Shown here: one piece after another, positions 60,937 to 64,000 of the stretch
Layout: each line of letters opens with the position of its first letter
Numbering within the stretch: the first letter of the stretch is position 1
Assembly: GCF_029910215.1 (NCBI RefSeq)
Contig: NZ_CP110395.1
Location: 4,421,039-4,485,038 of the forward strand
From: Paraburkholderia sp. D15
GTDB taxonomy: Bacteria; Pseudomonadota; Gammaproteobacteria; Burkholderiales; Burkholderiaceae
Direction of reading: 5' to 3'
DNA length: 64,000 nucleotides
The notes under the pieces: generated by a model
What the model was told of the DNA's origin: nothing
The model's input: the letters and a program-made list of their open reading frames with translations, nothing else
Database searches by the model: none
Translations under genes and position numbers: made by a program

Positions 60937-62595
60937 TCAGGCCGCTTTCGTCTTCGACTGACCCATCATCCGCGTGATGTAGTACTGCTGGGCGATCGAC
61001 AGCACGTTGTTCACCACGTAGTACAACACCAGGCCGGCCGGGAAGAAGAAGAACATGACCGAGAACGCGATCGGCATGAACATCATCATCTTGGCTTGAA
61101 CCGGGTCCGGCGGCGTCGGGTTCAGACGCGTCTGCAGGAACATCGAGACAGCCATCAGGACCGGCAGGATGAAGAACGGGTCCTGCTGCGACAGATCGTG
61201 AATCCACAGAATCCACGGCGCGCCGCGCATTTCCACCGACGACAGCAGCACCCAGTACAGCGAGATGAACACCGGAATCTGAATCACGACCGGCAGACAG
61301 CCGCCGAACGGATTGACCTTCTCGGTCTTGTACAGCTCCATCAGCGCGGCGTTCATCTTCTGCGGATCGCCCTTGAAGCGTTCGCGCAGCGCCTGCATGC
61401 GCGGCGTGATCGCCTTCATGCGCGCCATCGACTTGTAGCTCGCCGCCGACAGCGGGAAGAACACCGCCTTGATCAGCAGCGTGAGCAACACGATCGACCA
61501 GCCCCAGTTGCCGACATAGCTGTGGATCTTTTCGAGCAGCCAGAACAACGGCTTCGCGATGATCGTGACCCAGCCGTAGTCCTTCACCAGCTCCAGGCCC
61601 GGCGCGATGCCTTCGAGCATGCGCTCTTCTTCCGGACCGGCGAACAGACGCGCGTTGACGTCGACCGATTGGCCCGGCGCGATGGTCGCCACCGGTTCCT
61701 TCACGCCGACGCGATACAGCGCCGGATCGATCTTCTCGACGTAGATGTCGCGCTTGACGCCCTGCTTCGGAATCCACGCCGACGCGAAGTAATGCTGGAC
61801 CATCGCGATCCAGCCGTTGTCGGCCGAGGTCGCGTAATCCTGCTTGTTCTTGTCGATGTCGCTGAACGTCATCTTCTGGAAGTGATGCTGGTCGGTGTAG
61901 ACCGCCGGCCCAATGAACGTGTGCGAGAAGCGCGGCGTTTCCACCGGCTGATCGTCACGCACCAGTTCCATGTACACCGACGGCGTCACCGGGGCGGTGC
62001 CGACGTTCTCGATCTTCGTGTCGACGCCGATCACGTAGCTGCCGCGCGTGAACGTGTAGGTCTTGATGACCTTCACGCCACCCTTCACCGGCGACTCGAA
62101 GCTGAGCTGGAACGATTTTTCGTCGCCCGTCAGGTCGTGCGGCTGATTCGGCAGCGGCGTGTAGATGTCGTTGTGATTCGGGAAATCGCCGCCGAGCAGA
62201 CCGGTGCGCGCCAGATACGTATGGTTCGCGGTACGGTCGAACAGCGTGATCACCAGATCCGGCTGCTTGCCGTCGCCTTGCTTGACGAGCGACAGCTTCG
62301 ACAGCGTGCCGCCGCGGGTGTCGATCTCGCCGTTATAGACGTCGGTGCTGAACTTGATCAGTTGCGATTGCGCGGCCGCCGGCGCGTTGCCCGGCGCGGC
62401 TGCGTTGGCTGCCGGCAGATCGGCAGGCTGGGTTCCCGGCGTCGTGGTTCCCGGTGCGGCGCTACCGACGGTCTGGGTCGGCGTCGTGCCCGGGAAGAAC
62501 ATCGACGGGCGTCCGTGGTCGCGTTGCCAGTTGTCGAACAGCATGACCGCTGACATGAAGAAGATGACCCATAGGACGGTGCGTTTGATATCCAT
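60937..62595 (-). CDS. yidC: Membrane protein insertase YidC
   Basis: A 552-residue inner-membrane insertase. An N-terminal membrane helix ([17 protein letters not shown]) is followed by a Thr/Pro/Ala linker and a large periplasmic beta-domain. The conserved five-helix insertase core starts near residue 365 ([20 protein letters not shown]) with the [20 protein letters not shown] coiled loop. It inserts proteins alone or with SecYEG. It is in an operon with yidD, rnpA and rpmH. Confidence 0.97.
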   Translation of the reverse strand: MDIKRTVLWVIFFMSAVMLFDNWQRDHGRPSMFFPGTTPTQTVGSAAPGTTTPGTQPADLPAANAAAPGNAPAAAQSQLIKFSTDVYNGEIDTRGGTLSKLSLVKQGDGKQPDLVITLFDRTANHTYLARTGLLGGDFPNHNDIYTPLPNQPHDLTGDEKSFQLSFESPVKGGVKVIKTYTFTRGSYVIGVDTKIENVGTAPVTPSVYMELVRDDQPVETPRFSHTFIGPAVYTDQHHFQKMTFSDIDKNKQDYATSADNGWIAMVQHYFASAWIPKQGVKRDIYVEKIDPALYRVGVKEPVATIAPGQSVDVNARLFAGPEEERMLEGIAPGLELVKDYGWVTIIAKPLFWLLEKIHSYVGNWGWSIVLLTLLIKAVFFPLSAASYKSMARMKAITPRMQALRERFKGDPQKMNAALMELYKTEKVNPFGGCLPVVIQIPVFISLYWVLLSSVEMRGAPWILWIHDLSQQDPFFILPVLMAVSMFLQTRLNPTPPDPVQAKMMMFMPIAFSVMFFFFPAGLVLYYVVNNVLSIAQQYYITRMMGQSKTKAA

Positions 62596-62625
62596 GCGTT
62601 GTCTCAGTGTCGATGGAACGGCGCG

Positions 62626-62856
62626 TCAGCGCTTTTCAGAAGTGGGTGGCGGGACGAGATCGACGCCGCCCGCGGAAAACGGGTGGCAGCGGCAAATACG
62701 CCTGGCGGCGAGATAAGTCCCGCGCGCGGCGCCATGATACTGGATTGCTTCGCGCGCGTAATCAGAGCAGGAAGGGTAAAAACGGCACCGGTTGCCGAGC
62801 ATGGGGCTGACGGCAACCTTGTAAAACCGCAGTAAAGCGAAGAGTACCGTTTGCAT
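62626..62856 (-). CDS. yidD: Membrane protein insertion efficiency factor YidD
   Basis: A 76-residue protein with the family pattern [31 protein letters not shown] and [19 protein letters not shown]; the three conserved cysteines are present. It aids YidC-dependent insertion at the inner face of the membrane. It lies 30 bp upstream of yidC. Confidence 0.95.
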   Translation of the reverse strand: MQTVLFALLRFYKVAVSPMLGNRCRFYPSCSDYAREAIQYHGAARGTYLAARRICRCHPFSAGGVDLVPPPTSEKR

Positions 62857-62960
62857 GGCTGGTGCGGCTGGCTGCGCCGCGCAACGTGGTGAACCTGGGA
62901 CGCCCGCGCGGTCCGGCTACACGAGCCACGGGAACCGCGCGACCGCCGGTCGCTCGAGCG

Positions 62961-63458
62961 TCATTCCGTTTTCGGCGCTTCCGCGGGCGGCGCCTGACGA
63001 CGGACGATTTCTCGCGCTGCCTTGTCGAGCAGCGCTTCGATTTCACTGCGGCACAGCGCCTTCAGCGGCGGCGACGAAGCGCTCGGCAAAGCCTTCTTGT
63101 CGAACCGCGTATGCAATCGCAGCAGCACATCCCAACCGCCGAATTCCGCGCGACGCAACCGGAAAGTTTCACGCGCGATGCGGCGGACCAGATTTCGCGT
63201 GGCCGCGCGCGGCGCATATTTCTTGCCGATCACGAGGCCGAGACGCGCTTCGTTGCCGGTGGGCCGGCCGTACACCACAAAGTGCGCGGTGCGGCGCCAC
63301 GGGCGCAAACGAAAAACGGATGAAAATTCATCCGTTTTCAGTAGCCTTGCGGCTTTGGGGAAGGCGGCTTGCGCTCGCAACGGAACCGAGCCCTGCTGCG
63401 GCGCCCCTGCCGCTCCCGCGTTGCCGCGGATCTCGTCTGGCACGGACGGAGCGCGCAA
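62961..63458 (-). CDS. rnpA: Ribonuclease P protein component
   Basis: A basic protein with the RnpA core [26 protein letters not shown] and the RNA-binding motif [14 protein letters not shown]. It assists the RNase P RNA in trimming tRNA 5' ends. The open frame begins with a TTG at 63458 (165 residues); GTG codons at 63443 and 63386 give shorter forms nearer to the usual length of about 120-140. The exact start is unresolved. It follows rpmH by less than 20 bp. Confidence 0.9.
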   Translation of the reverse strand: MRAPSVPDEIRGNAGAAGAPQQGSVPLRAQAAFPKAARLLKTDEFSSVFRLRPWRRTAHFVVYGRPTGNEARLGLVIGKKYAPRAATRNLVRRIARETFRLRRAEFGGWDVLLRLHTRFDKKALPSASSPPLKALCRSEIEALLDKAAREIVRRQAPPAEAPKTE

Positions 63459-63472
63459 TCCGCTCGCCTGCC

Positions 63473-63607
63473 TTAGATCGCGAGGCGCTTGCGGCCCTTC
63501 GCGCGACGTGCGTTGATGACCTTGCGGCCACCTGCGGTCTTCATGCGAACGCGGAAGCCGTGGGTGCGCTTGCGACGGGTAACGGAAGGTTGGTAAGTAC
63601 GTTTCAT
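63473..63607 (-). CDS. rpmH: 50S ribosomal protein L34
   Basis: A 44-residue protein too short for most length cut-offs: [18 protein letters not shown], then [21 protein letters not shown] and an end KRLAI. This is the full canonical L34, a component of the large ribosomal subunit. The ribosome-binding sequence lies just upstream (GAGAGC). It heads the rpmH-rnpA-yidD-yidC operon. Confidence 0.98.
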
Positions 63608-64000
63608 GTTGCTCTCACTTGATCGAAAAATAACCGCGCGATCATCGCTGAAAGCGCAATGGCCGGTGGTTTACTGAATTGGTTTTCGCGGAACCCGCTA
63701 TTTAAACCCGTTTTCCGTTGGCCGTCAATAGTTTAGCCCGCCTCGGCCTGACCCCAGAAGGACTTCGGCGAATGATCCGTCCCTGTGGATAACTCCCTTG
63801 CGGGTAGCATTTGGCGTTAGAATCTCGCCTTACTTCCCAAAAATTCTGCACGCCGCTCCGGCTCGCTTGCCCCGCAAACCCTTGTGGCACAAGCGCCTGG
63901 AGCGATTGCGCCTGGTCTGGCCCGACTGCTCAGGGCCTTGTTGCGTACGCGCGACAGGGGCAGCGGCGACCGCCGTGCACACCATAACGACAGCAACTCG
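63608..64000. promoter_or_regulatory. Region between rpmH and the expected dnaA
   Basis: AT-rich near 63640-63740. One perfect DnaA box complement (63784-63792) is present. No gene is recognised up to the edge. In related genomes dnaA starts shortly after this gap on the plus strand; its start is not visible here. A single box is not enough for a full origin. Confidence 0.55.
63784..63792 (-). promoter_or_regulatory. DnaA box
   Basis: TGTGGATAA, the exact complement of TTATCCACA, in the expected dnaA-rpmH intergenic region, where it may serve dnaA autoregulation. Confidence 0.6.

Noticed and set aside
63608..64000. Full oriC beside dnaA
   Set aside because: Only one good DnaA box is visible in this gap; without the sequence beyond the edge an origin cannot be claimed.

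Overview
The window looks like the main chromosome of a Burkholderia/Paraburkholderia-type betaproteobacterium. The DNA is GC-rich, and the right edge carries the conserved rpmH-rnpA-yidD-yidC cluster with mnmE nearby, leading toward dnaA just beyond the edge. It also holds a Burkholderia-style type II secretion (gsp) locus with gspC on the opposite strand, phhAB phenylalanine catabolism, and a complete wsp chemosensory operon. No rRNA, tRNA or CRISPR array was recognised.

Layout. 0-8.6 kb: end of a CYTH-domain gene; an Lrp-type regulator divergent from phhA-phhB; a DUF3717-like gene; an OmpR-type regulator and histidine kinase; a SET-domain protein; an old-yellow-enzyme oxidoreductase; a class I glutamine amidotransferase; and a MarR regulator with a four-cysteine tail. 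8.6-12.4 kb: a ybdK-type ligase and a cation/proton antiporter, lying between two gene-free stretches with origin-like sequence (DnaA-type boxes, GTTAAC repeats, two inverted copies of one 52-bp element). 12.4-17.3 kb: mnmC, an HU gene, a His-rich CobW-type GTPase and a secreted lytic transglycosylase. 17.8-30.4 kb: gspDEF, gspC (reverse strand), gspGHIJKLMN. A repeat element of about 400 bp lies between gspJ and the prepilin motif of gspK and is read through as a very long leader.

30.5-45.1 kb: a NodT-type outer-membrane efflux lipoprotein, a small membrane protein, a MarR-EmrB drug-efflux pair, a lipoprotein, gshA, an ada-alkA alkylation-repair operon, a candidate small RNA, a VOC-family protein, yaeQ, small secreted proteins, speG and a HIT hydrolase. 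45.2-54.3 kb: wspA-B-C-D-E-F-R on the minus strand, a surface-sensing pathway ending in a cyclic-di-GMP synthase. 54.5-57.7 kb: an accessory-looking patch with dinD, two small proteins and a tyrosine-recombinase gene that lacks its catalytic tyrosine and is bracketed by 16-bp direct repeats. 57.8-64 kb: mnmE, two tandemly duplicated helix-turn-helix genes with duplicated upstream motifs, then yidC, yidD, rnpA and rpmH.

The signals most worth following are the origin-like pair at 8.7-9.0 and 12.0-12.4 kb, the repeat captured into the gspK reading frame, the candidate anti-Shine-Dalgarno small RNA near 40.16 kb, the 713-bp duplicated regulator unit between mnmE and yidC, and the catalytically broken solo integrase. 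All function calls come from reading the sequence and remembered family features; no database search was run.
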